DNA from: Bacteroides sp.
GTDB lineage: Bacteria; Bacteroidota; Bacteroidia; Bacteroidales; Bacteroidaceae
Assembly: GCA_023665805.1 (NCBI GenBank)
Contig: JAMPDJ010000008.1
Coordinates: forward strand, 1 to 64,000
Length of the DNA stretch: 64,000 nucleotides
Reading direction: 5' to 3'
How positions within the stretch are numbered: position 1 is the stretch's first letter; every line of letters begins with the position of its first letter. The notes beneath the pieces are model-generated. The model did no database searches. It was given only the letters and a program-made list of their open reading frames with translations, and was not told the DNA's origin. The translations under genes were made by a program, and so were the position numbers. Shown in pieces: positions 43,714-53,473 of the stretch.

Positions 43714-44742
43714 TCATATAAATATCACTTCGGGCTGTATGTCCACACCGAAACGTTCTAAAACATCATGCCGTATTCGGTCAGACAGCGTTTTGATATC
43801 GTCGCCAGTGGCACCTCCAAGATTGACCAGCACTAATGGTTGGCGTGAATGTACCCCTGCTGCCCTTAAGTGTTTTCCTTTCCATCCGCATTGGTCTATG
43901 AGCCATGCCGCTGGAATTTTCACTCGGTCGGAATCGATGTCATATTTGGGTACATCAGGCACGATGGTGCAAATACGCTCGTATTCTGCACGGGGTATTA
44001 TCGGGTTCATGAAAAAACTACCGGCATTGCCTTGTACCTTGTAATCGGGCAGCTTGTTTTGCCTTATACGAATGATGATGTCGCGTAATTCTTGCGCACT
44101 GATACTCTCCGGTTCCAGTCCGGAACAAAGGATGCTATTAAGGATTCCTCCGTAATTCAAGTGCGGGCTGAAGTGTTTTCTCAGTATGTATTCCACACTG
44201 ACTACGGCATAGCGTCCCACGTATCCGGCATCCTTGAAAATACTGTGGCGATAAGAAAAATCACACTCGGCATGGGTGAATGTACGTTGCCGTGCATCCT
44301 CCAACGAGATGCAGTGGACACAACGGATAAAGTCTCCGGCTTCCACGCCATAGGCTCCAATGTTCTGCACTGCACTGGCACCTACTTGACCTGGAATAAG
44401 GCTAAGGTTTTCTATGCCATACCAGCCATGCGAAATGGCATAGTCAATGAAATCATCCATCTTCCAGCCTGCACCAACATTCACTACTATGCTGTCGGAA
44501 TCCTGTTCCACTATGTCTATATCCTGGTTGGAACACAGAAATATCGTACCATGGAAATCGTCCATAAATAACAAATTACTGCCATCGCCTATGTGTAAAA
44601 AAGGTGTTGGTAAGCCAGAGAGTTCTGTGCGAATCAATTCTGATAATTCTATGGCACTTCCATACGTGACTACGGTATCGGCCTGGACATCCATGCCGAA
44701 AGTGTTGTGTGGCAATAGGGATATATTATGTTCTATCTGCAT
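43714..44742 (-). CDS. murB: UDP-N-acetylmuramate dehydrogenase MurB
   Basis: This 342-aa FAD enzyme reduces UDP-GlcNAc-enolpyruvate to UDP-MurNAc in peptidoglycan synthesis. The N-terminal HNTFGMDV, the FAD-binding GDGSNLLF, NLSLIPGQVGASAVQNIGAYG and the catalytic Ser in GNAGSFFMNP are present; the C-terminal Glu lies in QPEVIFI. Length and motifs fit type I MurB (E. coli, 342 aa). Confidence 0.95.
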   Translation of the reverse strand: MQIEHNISLLPHNTFGMDVQADTVVTYGSAIELSELIRTELSGLPTPFLHIGDGSNLLFMDDFHGTIFLCSNQDIDIVEQDSDSIVVNVGAGWKMDDFIDYAISHGWYGIENLSLIPGQVGASAVQNIGAYGVEAGDFIRCVHCISLEDARQRTFTHAECDFSYRHSIFKDAGYVGRYAVVSVEYILRKHFSPHLNYGGILNSILCSGLEPESISAQELRDIIIRIRQNKLPDYKVQGNAGSFFMNPIIPRAEYERICTIVPDVPKYDIDSDRVKIPAAWLIDQCGWKGKHLRAAGVHSRQPLVLVNLGGATGDDIKTLSDRIRHDVLERFGVDIQPEVIFI

Positions 44743-44818
44743 ATAAATCTTGTTGGAAACGCACTACAATGATTTCGAATACAACATGGCGTTGCTAAGA
44801 AAATGTACTCAAAGTATC

Positions 44819-45676
44819 TTAATTCTCATAGCCTGCCAGTTCCCAGCCTCGGGCACCTTTTGTAAAGGTGAAAATCTCGGACATACCGTCTCCTATACTG
44901 GTTTTCTCCATAAGGATTCGCTTGGAATGGCTGTATTGCTGACCGTAGCGTATGTTCATGATTGTGCCATCCGGAATCTCGGGACCTATCGTTGGCCATT
45001 GCTCCCGACTGATGAATCCGTCTATGCTCTGAGACTCATCGTCTGGATCTGTCATGCTGATGTGTATTGATGGAGACAGGGATTTATTGCGAAAAGATGC
45101 GTCATACGCAAAACGGGCATAGAATTGCAAAAAATCCGTCAAATCACTATCGGTAAAGTGCATATTGCGGATTGAAATCAAGTTCCATCGCGCATTGTGT
45201 CGCAGAAAATCATAGGTCGTGATTGATTCTTGCTCCAAATCAATCTTGTCTACTGAGGCACGAATCAAGGCCGTGTCTTCATTGATAGTCATTTCTGCTT
45301 CGCTATTGTATAAGGCTGTGGTATAGTCTGCTGCTGTAAAATAATACTTTTTGCCCCAATCCATTTCAGATATTTGGTAAGTGCTACCATCGGGAGATAT
45401 TTCCTGCAACGGGAAGATTGCGCGTTCGCGTTGAAGAATGGTGTCTTGGATATAATTGTACAAGAAATCATCGAACAACTCTTCCGACCGATCGCCATGG
45501 TCGACTTCTGCTTCCAAATCGGCATTGGTCCACAATAAGGTTTGTGATGTGCTGGAGGTAACGATAATCGTATCCTCCGTCTTCTCCGGAGCACTTGTGT
45601 GCTGCATACAAGAAGAGGAAACCATAAATAGAGAAAATGTTAAATAGACGTAGAGTTTCCTTGTTATCATAATCAA
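44819..45676 (-). CDS. DUF4348-like lipoprotein
   Basis: This 285-aa protein has a signal peptide with the lipobox VSSSC (Cys23). The SEELFDDFLYNYIQDTILQRERAIFPL pattern (about 64-90) and the NARWNLISIRNMHF ending of the first domain match DUF4348 lipoproteins of Bacteroidota. Function unknown. The start could be the second Met at 45670. A TACTTTTG -7 element lies at 45708-45701 on the minus strand, back to back with the pheS promoter. Confidence 0.75.
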   Translation of the reverse strand: MIMITRKLYVYLTFSLFMVSSSCMQHTSAPEKTEDTIIVTSSTSQTLLWTNADLEAEVDHGDRSEELFDDFLYNYIQDTILQRERAIFPLQEISPDGSTYQISEMDWGKKYYFTAADYTTALYNSEAEMTINEDTALIRASVDKIDLEQESITTYDFLRHNARWNLISIRNMHFTDSDLTDFLQFYARFAYDASFRNKSLSPSIHISMTDPDDESQSIDGFISREQWPTIGPEIPDGTIMNIRYGQQYSHSKRILMEKTSIGDGMSEIFTFTKGARGWELAGYEN

Positions 45677-45750
45677 ACTTCAACGTAGGCTAATTATTTA
45701 CAAAAGTACACTTTTCTCTGGATATAACGCTATATGTAGACAAAAATCAT

Positions 45751-45758
45751 TAACTTTG
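45751..45758 (+). promoter_or_regulatory. -7 element of pheS
   Basis: TAACTTTG lies 20 bp before the pheS ATG. The -33 region is poorly conserved. Confidence 0.45.
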
Positions 45759-45778
45759 CAGAAAAATCTTAGGCAAAT

Positions 45779-46798
45779 ATGATAGATAGAATAGAAGAAC
45801 TATTAACGGAAATCAGTAATCTGCACGCAAAGGATGCGGAGGAAGTGGAGCAATTACGCATTAAGTATCTTGGCAGAAAAGGCATAATGAATGACCTCAT
45901 GGAGGAGTTTCGTGGTGTTGCTGCCGAGCATAAGCGAGAATTGGGCCAAAAGCTGAACCAACTGAAGCAGGACATTACTGCCAAAATAAAGGAGCTGAAA
46001 GATAATTCTACCGCAGGTGCTGATGTATGCTCTACCATAGACCTTACACGTACGCCTTACCCTATTGCTTTGGGTACGCGCCACCCGCTTACAATCGTAA
46101 TAAACGAGATTGTGGACATATTCTCACGTCTTGGCTTTACATTGGCAGAAGGTCCGGAAGTAGAGGATGACTGGCATGTATATTCAAGTATGAATTTTGC
46201 CGATGACCATCCTGCACGTGACATGCAGGATACATTCTTCATTGAGGCGCATCCCGATATCATATTGCGTTCCCACACCAGTTCCGTGCAGGCACGTGTC
46301 ATGGAAAGTTGCCAGCCACCCATCCGTGTGATTTGTCCTGGACGCGTGTATCGCAATGAAGCTATTTCTGCACGTGCACATTGCTTCTTCCATCAAGTTG
46401 AGGGATTGTATATAGATAAAAATGTCTCCTTTACCGACTTGAAACAGGTATTGCTGCTATTTGCACAAGAGATGTTCGGTCCAGACACTAAGATACGTTT
46501 GCGTCCGTCTTATTTCCCGTTTACTGAGCCGAGTGCCGAGATGGACATTTCCTGTCATTTATGCGGTGGCAAAGGTTGTTCTTTCTGCAAACATACCGGA
46601 TGGGTAGAGATACTTGGATGCGGTATGGTTGACCCGGCTGTGCTGGAAGCAAATGGCATTGACAGCAAGGTATATACCGGTTATGCATTCGGTATGGGCA
46701 TAGAGCGTATTACCAACCTCAAGTATCAAGTTAAGGATTTACGTATGTTCTCGGAGAATGACGTTCGTTTCTTGGATGAGTTCAAGTCGGCAAACTGA
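45779..46798 (+). CDS. pheS: Phenylalanine-tRNA ligase alpha subunit
   Basis: This 339-aa protein has an N-terminal coiled-coil tRNA-binding arm (about 1-85) and the class II synthetase core: PHPLT-like RHPLTIVINE, HTSSVQAR (motif 2 region), RVYRNEAISARAHCFFHQVEG and the motif 3 GYAFGMGIERIT. It charges tRNA-Phe together with PheT, which is not in this window. It is monocistronic here, with a hairpin at 46837-46868. Confidence 0.97.
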   Translation: MIDRIEELLTEISNLHAKDAEEVEQLRIKYLGRKGIMNDLMEEFRGVAAEHKRELGQKLNQLKQDITAKIKELKDNSTAGADVCSTIDLTRTPYPIALGTRHPLTIVINEIVDIFSRLGFTLAEGPEVEDDWHVYSSMNFADDHPARDMQDTFFIEAHPDIILRSHTSSVQARVMESCQPPIRVICPGRVYRNEAISARAHCFFHQVEGLYIDKNVSFTDLKQVLLLFAQEMFGPDTKIRLRPSYFPFTEPSAEMDISCHLCGGKGCSFCKHTGWVEILGCGMVDPAVLEANGIDSKVYTGYAFGMGIERITNLKYQVKDLRMFSENDVRFLDEFKSAN

Positions 46799-46836
46799 TA
46801 CTTCTTTTGTGGTAGATATGTTTTTTTCATTATTTT

Positions 46837-46868
46837 AGGGCTGGCTCACAAAAACGTGAACCAGCCCT
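46837..46868. terminator. Bidirectional terminator between pheS and the GH20 gene
   Basis: AGGGCTGG-TCAC (46837-46849) pairs with GTGA-CCAGCCCT (46856-46868) around an A-rich loop. It lies between convergent genes. Confidence 0.7.
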
Positions 46869-46898
46869 AAACTTAAAATGAAATAACCAACAGTTACA

Positions 46899-49220
46899 TT
46901 AGTTTACTGAAATTTCGTCCAGGAACACAAAGGCGGGATTGCCTTTGCCGCCATGCCATTCCGGTAGGACGTTCTCTGGCTGTACGTGTACCTTTATATA
47001 TTTTGTTGTCACTGGATTGAACTTTAGGGTATGCTCATAAATTTGGTTAGGACTATCAGCAGCCATTGCCGGATATTCTTCAGCAGCAACCTCAGTAAAG
47101 TTTTGACCGTCTTCGGACACGGACACGGCAAAGCGACGTGCATCGAAAACCCAGTCACCCTTTTCAACCAATGTGGATATGGATACGGAACTGATTTCGG
47201 TAGGTTGCTTCATGTCTATCACAGCTTCCATATCATTGCGATAGAATGCAATCCAACGTCCAGTCTTGTAGTTGTGGTCTCCCTTAAGGCCATCCAGCAA
47301 TGTGCCGGCTCCATCAAAAGCATATTGGGCATTGATAGGTTGCTGCATGGTAATGGGTTTGAAACATGCTTTATGCATCTTAACTTCTTCCTGGAAAATG
47401 CGACTGCTGCCACCGGAACGTATGCTTATGGCTTTCAAGGTACACGCTTCCTTTAATTTGAGAGTATCCGTATAAACGGACGAGGACTTTGTCGGCTCTG
47501 TTCCGTCAAGAGTATAATAGATGGGACTGTTGTCCACGGTAGAAAGAGCAACCTTCAAAACTTCTTCATCTGAATCCGGAATCATCTTGGCCGTGATGTC
47601 AAATATGTGACGGGCATAATTATAATGCTTGGCATCATATATTTCAACTAATTGTGGCAGGCGCTTCAAGAAATTCTCGTAATCTTTGTCGGCAGCACTC
47701 CACTGAATCTCGCTTAAGGCGGCCATGCGTGGCAGCAGCATATATTCTACATGACTGTAGGTAGTCACGTACTCGGTCCACAGATTGGCCTGGACACCGA
47801 TGATATATTTTTGTTCCTCTGTAGTCAGCACCTTGGGACAAGGTTCAAAACTGTAGACACGCTCCAAAGGTACATATCCTCCAATAGCAAGTGGTTCGTC
47901 TTTGGTATCCTTGGTTTGGTAGTAGTCGAAATACAGATAACTGGTGGGGACCATGATAGCTTTGTGCTTTTGACGTGCAGCTTCTATGCCACCGCCTTCG
48001 CCACGCCAGGACATGACCGTGGCATTTGGAGCAAGACCTCCCTCCAGGATTTCGTCCCAGCCGATAATCTGACGACCGTGGGTATTCAAGAACTTTTCGG
48101 CATGACTGATAATAAAACTCTGCAAGTATTCTTCCGCAGTGTGTTTTTCATCTCCCTTTATGCCAAGCTGCTTGATACGTGCCTGGCACTTCGGGCAATT
48201 CTTCCAACGCACCTTGGGGCACTCGTCGCCACCTACATGTATATATTCTGAAGGGAATATATCTATGATTTCACCCAATACATCCTCAATGAACTTGAGC
48301 GTGGAATCATTGCCTGCGCACAGGACTTCATCTGATACACCCCATTGGGTCCATACGTCATACGGTCCGCCGGTGCAACCAAGTTCCGGATAGACATTCA
48401 AGGCCCCCATCATGTGGCCAGGCATGTCTATTTCCGGTATAACAGTGATGTATCTCTCGGCTGCATAACGAACTATTTCCCTGGCCTCTTCTTGGGTATA
48501 GAAACCACCATAAGGTATACCATCGTATGTACCGGAATTACGCCCTATGACAGTTTCCTTGCGCTTGGAACCCTGTTCTGCCAACTGAGGATGGCTTTTG
48601 ATTTCAATTCTCCACCCCTGGTCATCGGTCAAGTGCCAGTGGAAGCGGTTGATATTATGCAATGCAAGCATATCAATATAGCTCTTTACCGAGTCAATGG
48701 GGAAAAAGTGGCGTGAGATATCCAACATGGAACCACGATAACCAAAACGGGGTGCGTCATTGATTTCTACCTCAGGCAGTATGACGGTTGCATCCTTGGC
48801 TACAGCAATTGACTTGCGGAGAGTTTGGATGCCATAGAACACGCCTGCCTCTGATGCACCGGTGATGATTATATTATCCTTCGTGACCTTCAAGTTATAT
48901 CCTTCAGGTTGTTCCTCATTAGTCACGACGCAGAGCAATATGCCATTACCCTCTGTGCCTGATTCCACAATCAGAGCCTTTCCTGTCTGCTCTTTTAGGT
49001 ACTCAGCCAAGAACTCTGCATTTTTCTTCATCTTTTCGTTGCCATCTGGATAAAGTATCTTTGTTCCATCGGCAAGGATGAAAGCTTCTCCCTGTCCCAA
49101 TACAACTTCTGCCGGAAGAGGGATAACGTTGTAATTCGCCTCTTTTACGGTCGAGTTGCAAGAAAAGAACAGGCAACTTGCTGCCAAGATGACAGCCGAA
49201 CTGATAAAACCTTTCTTCAT
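46899..49220 (-). CDS. Beta-N-acetylhexosaminidase, GH20, lipoprotein with C-terminal discoidin-like domain
   Basis: This 773-aa protein has a signal peptide and lipobox LFFSC (Cys21). Residues about 30-140 form a GH20b domain. The GH20 barrel follows, with FHWHLTDDQGWRIEIK, PEIDMPGHM and the catalytic pair in YIHVGGDECPK (Asp polarises the acetamido group, Glu is the acid). A chitobiase-like C-terminal Fn3 segment and an F5/8-type (CBM32-like) domain close the protein. It removes GlcNAc/GalNAc from host glycans or peptidoglycan fragments at the cell surface or in the periplasm. Confidence 0.93.
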   Translation of the reverse strand: MKKGFISSAVILAASCLFFSCNSTVKEANYNVIPLPAEVVLGQGEAFILADGTKILYPDGNEKMKKNAEFLAEYLKEQTGKALIVESGTEGNGILLCVVTNEEQPEGYNLKVTKDNIIITGASEAGVFYGIQTLRKSIAVAKDATVILPEVEINDAPRFGYRGSMLDISRHFFPIDSVKSYIDMLALHNINRFHWHLTDDQGWRIEIKSHPQLAEQGSKRKETVIGRNSGTYDGIPYGGFYTQEEAREIVRYAAERYITVIPEIDMPGHMMGALNVYPELGCTGGPYDVWTQWGVSDEVLCAGNDSTLKFIEDVLGEIIDIFPSEYIHVGGDECPKVRWKNCPKCQARIKQLGIKGDEKHTAEEYLQSFIISHAEKFLNTHGRQIIGWDEILEGGLAPNATVMSWRGEGGGIEAARQKHKAIMVPTSYLYFDYYQTKDTKDEPLAIGGYVPLERVYSFEPCPKVLTTEEQKYIIGVQANLWTEYVTTYSHVEYMLLPRMAALSEIQWSAADKDYENFLKRLPQLVEIYDAKHYNYARHIFDITAKMIPDSDEEVLKVALSTVDNSPIYYTLDGTEPTKSSSVYTDTLKLKEACTLKAISIRSGGSSRIFQEEVKMHKACFKPITMQQPINAQYAFDGAGTLLDGLKGDHNYKTGRWIAFYRNDMEAVIDMKQPTEISSVSISTLVEKGDWVFDARRFAVSVSEDGQNFTEVAAEEYPAMAADSPNQIYEHTLKFNPVTTKYIKVHVQPENVLPEWHGGKGNPAFVFLDEISVN

Positions 49221-49416
49221 GTCTCTAATTAGGTTAGTGATTATTGGTTAAGCTTGTTGTGAACATGCCTGATATGCTGTTTCTGGTAGTAAAATTAGCC
49301 ATTATTACCGACATTTACAAGAAATCGCTATGGTATTATCATCAAAACATGGGATAGCGTAAGAAGTTGCCCGCAATGAACAGTATCTTTTTTATATTGA
49401 GCCATCTATTCACATA

Positions 49417-50979
49417 TCAGTAAACAAAGTATTGACTCCCTTCTATGACCAGTTTACTGTGGAAACCTGTTGCTTTGTCGGGTTGCCCTCCGCCAATAAA
49501 TAGGTTCACCTCTCCAGGCTTTTCTATTAGGTTGCCTTGTTCATCAACCAATGCCAAATCCTCGGGAGTGAGTGTGAAAGCGACTTCTTTGGTTTCTCCT
49601 TTGGTCAAGTGTATTCGTTTAAAGCCTTTGAGTGAACATAGCGGCACACGTGTTTTGCCGTTCTGCGGATGAGACAGGTACAGCTGTACCACTTCGTCAC
49701 CATCGTATTTTCCTGTGTTTGTCACAGCCGCGGTAACTTGTATGCTTTCACCGGTCTTGACGATGGCATTATCGCTCATGGGCCGATAGGCAAATGTGGT
49801 GTAACTAAGACCGTAACCGAAAGGATAGCGAACCTCTCCCTTGAAATAACGATAGGTGCGGTTGGCCATGGAATAATCTTCAAAGTCGGGCAAGTCCTTG
49901 TCGCTCATATAAGTGGTCAGCGGCATACGTCCTGCCGGATTGTAGTCGCCAAAAAGTACATCCGTGATGGCATCTCCGGCTGCCTGTCCGCCATACCATG
50001 CCTGCAGAATGGCATCGACATTTTGACTTTCCCACTCAAAGCTCATTACGGAACCGGACATGTTTACGAGAATCAGAGGCTTGCCTGTCTTCTTCAAAGC
50101 CTTCATCAACTCTGTTTGTACTGGTGGCAATTGTATGGTAGTACGGTCGCCGCCATAAAATCCACTATATCCACCTGCACCAGCATCACCGGCCTCACCT
50201 TCATAGTCGACACTGATACCACCAACGAAGATAATCACATCGGCCTTTTTCGCCTTGGCAGCCACCTGCGCAAATGATGGCCCACCGTCCAGCTCCTTGG
50301 TTATGCCTACACCTTGGATAGTGTCTATCTTGATGGTATTGCCGTAACGTTTTTCCAAACTCTTGTATGGAGTGATAATTTCACTTGGCATGCCAAAGTA
50401 GTTGGCCAACAATGTTTTGCCATTATTCATATTGGGACCTACAAGGGCGATACGCTTGATTTTCTTCGCACTCAATGGCAGGAGGTTCTTGTTGTTTCTA
50501 AGCAACACCATTGATTCTTGTGCCATCTTGTATGCATGGGCTTTGTGAGAATCGCATTCCAGCACCTCGCGTCCTATGGAAGAGTACGGCACGCGGTCTG
50601 CGGGGTCATACATGCCCATCTTGAACTGTATTCTGAATAGACGTGCCAGGGAGACATTGATTTCCTTTTCTGATATCTGTCCACGTTGCACACCTTGTAA
50701 CAATTTCTGGTATGATCCGCCGCATTCCAAATCCGTGCCATTAAGCACGGCATCCACCACGGCATCCGTAAGGTTGCTATGTGTCTTATGGAAAGAAGTA
50801 AAGTCGCTTACAGCCCAGCAATCCGAAGTGACATAACCATCAAACTCCCATTGGTTACGTAATATGTCCTGCAATAGCCTGTTATTGCCACAGCAAGGCT
50901 GTCCCTCCCAGCGGTTGTAAGCGCACATCACACCATGAACCTTGGCTTTGGTAACTAACTCGTGGAATGCTGGCAGGCA
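49417..50979 (-). pseudogene. 5'-truncated GH3 beta-glucosidase/beta-xylosidase gene
   Basis: The frame is open from 50979, where homology starts abruptly at LPAFHELVTKAKVHGVMCAYNR; a TGA (50982-50980) stands right before it. The signal peptide and roughly the first 250 residues of the GH3 barrel, including the Lys-His substrate site, are missing. What remains has the nucleophile segment GYVTSDCWAVSDF, the second alpha/beta domain (RYPFGYGLSYTTF) and the Fn3-like C-terminus. The first Met (50931) would give 504 aa without a secretion signal, unlikely to be active. The missing half is not found in the window. Confidence 0.85.
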
Positions 50980-51067
50980 TCAATTGCCTCTGCCCTACCC
51001 TGCTGTTTTAGCAGGGCAAATTGCTTGATCATCCAATAAAGGATATTTGCATTCTTTCGTGTAAGAC
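50980..51067. other. Deletion scar with small hairpin
   Basis: A short stretch between two gene remnants. CCCTGCT (50998-51004) pairs with AGCAGGG (51010-51016) around a GTTTT loop, and a longer imperfect arm extends it. No coding sequence is seen. Confidence 0.4.
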
Positions 51068-51430
51068 CTATGCCGATATGATTGGACGCGGCATCACGAT
51101 ACCAATACCTTGATCAGTCAGTAGCAGAGTGGCAGACTGCTTGGCTCGTTCCATGAAAGTGATGGCCGGAATAGCGACATTGCAAACCAAGACTGCCAAA
51201 CGAGACTGCGCTCCGTGTTCCGGAGAGAGCTGCGGAATGGGATTGGATGTGAGAGCCAAATCCCTGCGTCCATAGTCATTGTTGTCCATACCTGTGGCAT
51301 ATTGACGATTGACTATTCGTTGACGGTTGCCATTGTATACGGATGCAGGAATCATCACATAGTTTATACGTATCCATGGTCTCGTGAAAACGACGACCTT
51401 AGATACGTATAGATATTCAAGGAAATAAAA
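51068..51430 (-). pseudogene. Remnant of a second secreted glycosidase-like gene
   Basis: A 120-codon minus-strand frame without a proper start contains the segments VVVFTRPWIRINYVMIPASVY and YGRRDLALTSNPIPQLSPEHG. They look like an internal piece of a large Bacteroidota glycoside-hydrolase-like protein (six-hairpin type, by memory of similar sequences). Both ends are cut: a stop precedes it and the recognisable part ends near 51108. Together with the truncated GH3 gene it marks a decayed carbohydrate locus. Confidence 0.5.
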
Positions 51431-51479
51431 TTATGTCACATGCTTCAGCTGTTACATGGTCAGGAGGATACGCCGATGT

Positions 51480-52745
51480 TCAGTCTGCCAAGATGTCCTT
51501 GATGCCAGTCTGGTTCTGACGGATGATTTGGAAATCGGGATGCACATCAGCAAAAGCATTCTCATCAAGTTCCGTGTCAATGGGTACGTATGCGACCTTC
51601 AGATTCGGACACTTTTCCACAGCCCATGCTTCAAGACGTTTGGTACCATTGGCAATTATCACTTCCTCAATACCATTGTGATCGAAAATATGATTCTTTC
51701 CAATCACCTCCAATGGCATCAGTTCTATTGTTTTCATGGCTGCCGGAATATAGAGAGGCTCCTCCATATCACGTCTATATACGACACCAGCGTAACTGTG
51801 GAGTGTCTGATTGGTAGGATCCACGTATGCGGCATTTACGTTTGGGGCATTGTCTTTAAGGCCAACGATGTTGTTGTTGCTCAAGCTCACGATGTTGGAA
51901 CCTATGTATATCTCGCGTACGTTGTCCGGCAAAGATTCTGATGGAGAGAAAGATGTTACTCTATAACGACTTCCGTTGTTAAGGGTTATGCTGAACGGAA
52001 CCATCATGGCATCCTCTGCCTCCTTGACAACATTAAGGTTTATTGAGGCTCCGGTAAAATTATAAGCATATTCCGGAGTTTCCAAGAAATTTCCATCGGC
52101 GGAATACGGGATATACATATCCTTGTAATCACTTATGTTTTCGGCCTTGTGCTCTATACCGTTTGTGGGATCGCTCAACCACCACTTGCCCCCATGGCGG
52201 ACATAGTTCCATGCATGACCACCTATCGTGGATAGGAATCCGTTGACGTTTATTACGTCTATTCCCTGTGTATGCGCCATCACATTCATCAGGTTCGCAT
52301 AGCCCTGACAAATACATTTTTTGTTGATAAAGACATCGTAAGGTTCATTGCTAAATCCTGGATCATATTCAGTATTATACTTGATGTTCTTAGTTATCCA
52401 TAACCAAATATCGCGATATTTTTGACTCTCTGTGGTTCTGCCCTCAAGCAATTCATCTGTGAAATCTTTTATTTCCGCATACTGTGCAAGAGTAATCTTA
52501 TAACCGGCTTGCATGCGTGGGAATTCATCGTCCACGCCTTGCAGAATCTGCCAGAATTTCTCTGCCTCACTTCCTTTCAATTCCTCAGCACCGTTGTCCA
52601 AAGGGAAATTTCGTGTGAGGTCATCCGAGGCATTTCCCGTAGTTTCCGTAGGAACAACTTCGTCTATACCGGATGTGTCATTGCTACAGCCGACAAAACA
52701 ACCTGCCGCCATGACAAGTAATACGATGTGGTAAGTTTTTTTCAT
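51480..52745 (-). CDS. Lipoprotein with transglutaminase-like domain and BspA-like leucine-rich repeats
   Basis: This 421-aa protein from ATG 52745 has a signal peptide and lipobox FVGC. The first half is a transglutaminase-like fold with the triad Cys (CICQGYANLM), His (GGHAWNYVRH) and Asp (WWLSDPTNG). The second half has LRR_5-type repeats such as NVREIYIGSNIVSLSNNNI and GIEEVIIANGTKRLEAWAVE, as in BspA surface proteins that bind host matrix. It is probably surface-exposed and may process or crosslink peptides. The frame begins further upstream, but only this Met precedes the signal peptide. Confidence 0.85.
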   Translation of the reverse strand: MKKTYHIVLLVMAAGCFVGCSNDTSGIDEVVPTETTGNASDDLTRNFPLDNGAEELKGSEAEKFWQILQGVDDEFPRMQAGYKITLAQYAEIKDFTDELLEGRTTESQKYRDIWLWITKNIKYNTEYDPGFSNEPYDVFINKKCICQGYANLMNVMAHTQGIDVINVNGFLSTIGGHAWNYVRHGGKWWLSDPTNGIEHKAENISDYKDMYIPYSADGNFLETPEYAYNFTGASINLNVVKEAEDAMMVPFSITLNNGSRYRVTSFSPSESLPDNVREIYIGSNIVSLSNNNIVGLKDNAPNVNAAYVDPTNQTLHSYAGVVYRRDMEEPLYIPAAMKTIELMPLEVIGKNHIFDHNGIEEVIIANGTKRLEAWAVEKCPNLKVAYVPIDTELDENAFADVHPDFQIIRQNQTGIKDILAD

Positions 52746-53072
52746 AAATCTTATAGTATTTTTATGGTTATTGGATGCTAATTTAGTGATAAATACTGAC
52801 ATGACCAAAATAGTGTGCTATTAAATGCAAATAATAGTACATTAAGAGCATGTATGAATCAAAAAAATACAATGGAAACAATGATTTAATCAAATACGGA
52901 CTTCGATATGTAATAGTTCTTCCTTAAAAAAATCATTTCTGTGTATTATTGCAATAAACCATGATATCGCGGATATTTTCGATGAGCAGCAACAGGAATT
53001 CTAATGGTTCTTTAGTCTCTGGTATGCTACAGTCAGAAGTGCAGCTCTTCCGATCGGTGACGGGGTAGCTAT

Positions 53073-53277
53073 TTTAACCCAAATCGGTCATTAGATTTCC
53101 AATCCGTTTTGCCTTTATGTTCGTGCGTATTGCAACCGTTTTGTCGAAGGCATAGCGAGCTATGGCAAGACCAAACGGGAAGCAATACGGCGAAGAGAAG
53201 GGCAAAAATGGAGGAAAAGGCAATATAAATCAGATGATTTATATAAATTGACGTTCTAATGACCGATTTGGGTTTAA
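53073..53277. mobile_element. MITE-like palindromic element, copy B (205 bp)
   Basis: The terminal inverted repeats are near perfect: CCCAAATCGGTCATTAGA at the left and its reverse complement at the right, with TTTAA/TTAAA at the outer ends. The whole element folds on itself: TTTTGCC with GGGCAAAA, GTATTGC with GCAATAC, CCGTTT with AAACGG, and a central CATAGC-GA-GCTATG near 53151-53164. It matches copy A (16124-16327) along its full length. No transposase. Confidence 0.85.
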
Positions 53278-53319
53278 AGACATGAGAACCGAATTGATAA
53301 TTCACGAATATACACTAAC

Positions 53320-53333
53320 GAATTCGCGAATTC
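53320..53333. repeat. GAATTCGCGAATTC palindrome next to MITE copy B
   Basis: The same 14-bp palindrome as at 16383-16396, again downstream of the right end of a MITE copy. ATTCACGAAT and ATTCGTGAATTC flank it at 53300 and 53344. Confidence 0.7.
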
Positions 53334-53411
53334 AGAGGGACATATTCGTGAATTCTATATTGCAATTCCAAATGTCCAATACGTCTTTGTGAAGATTTAT
53401 GCATAAATGAC

Positions 53412-53448
53412 AAAGGCCCAATCACCATTGATTGATGATTGAGCCTTT
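53412..53448. terminator. Terminator of the TPR gene
   Basis: AAAGGC-AATCA (53412-53424) pairs with TGATT-GCCTTT (53436-53448). It lies 26 bp beyond the stop of the minus-strand TPR gene. Confidence 0.6.
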
Positions 53449-53473
53449 CATTGGTCCGTTATGGATTGTTGTG

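Larger units (their letters stand above)
52746..53473. other. Gene-free region with the second full MITE and palindromes
   Basis: The region holds MITE copy B (53073-53277), GAATTCGCGAATTC (53320-53333), ATTCACGAAT (53300-53309), ATTCGTGAATTC (53344-53355) and a terminator (53412-53448). The 52746-53072 part is AT-rich, with the promoter region of the LRR lipoprotein; nothing else is seen. The frame at 53069-53305 on the minus strand is the repeat itself. Confidence 0.65.
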
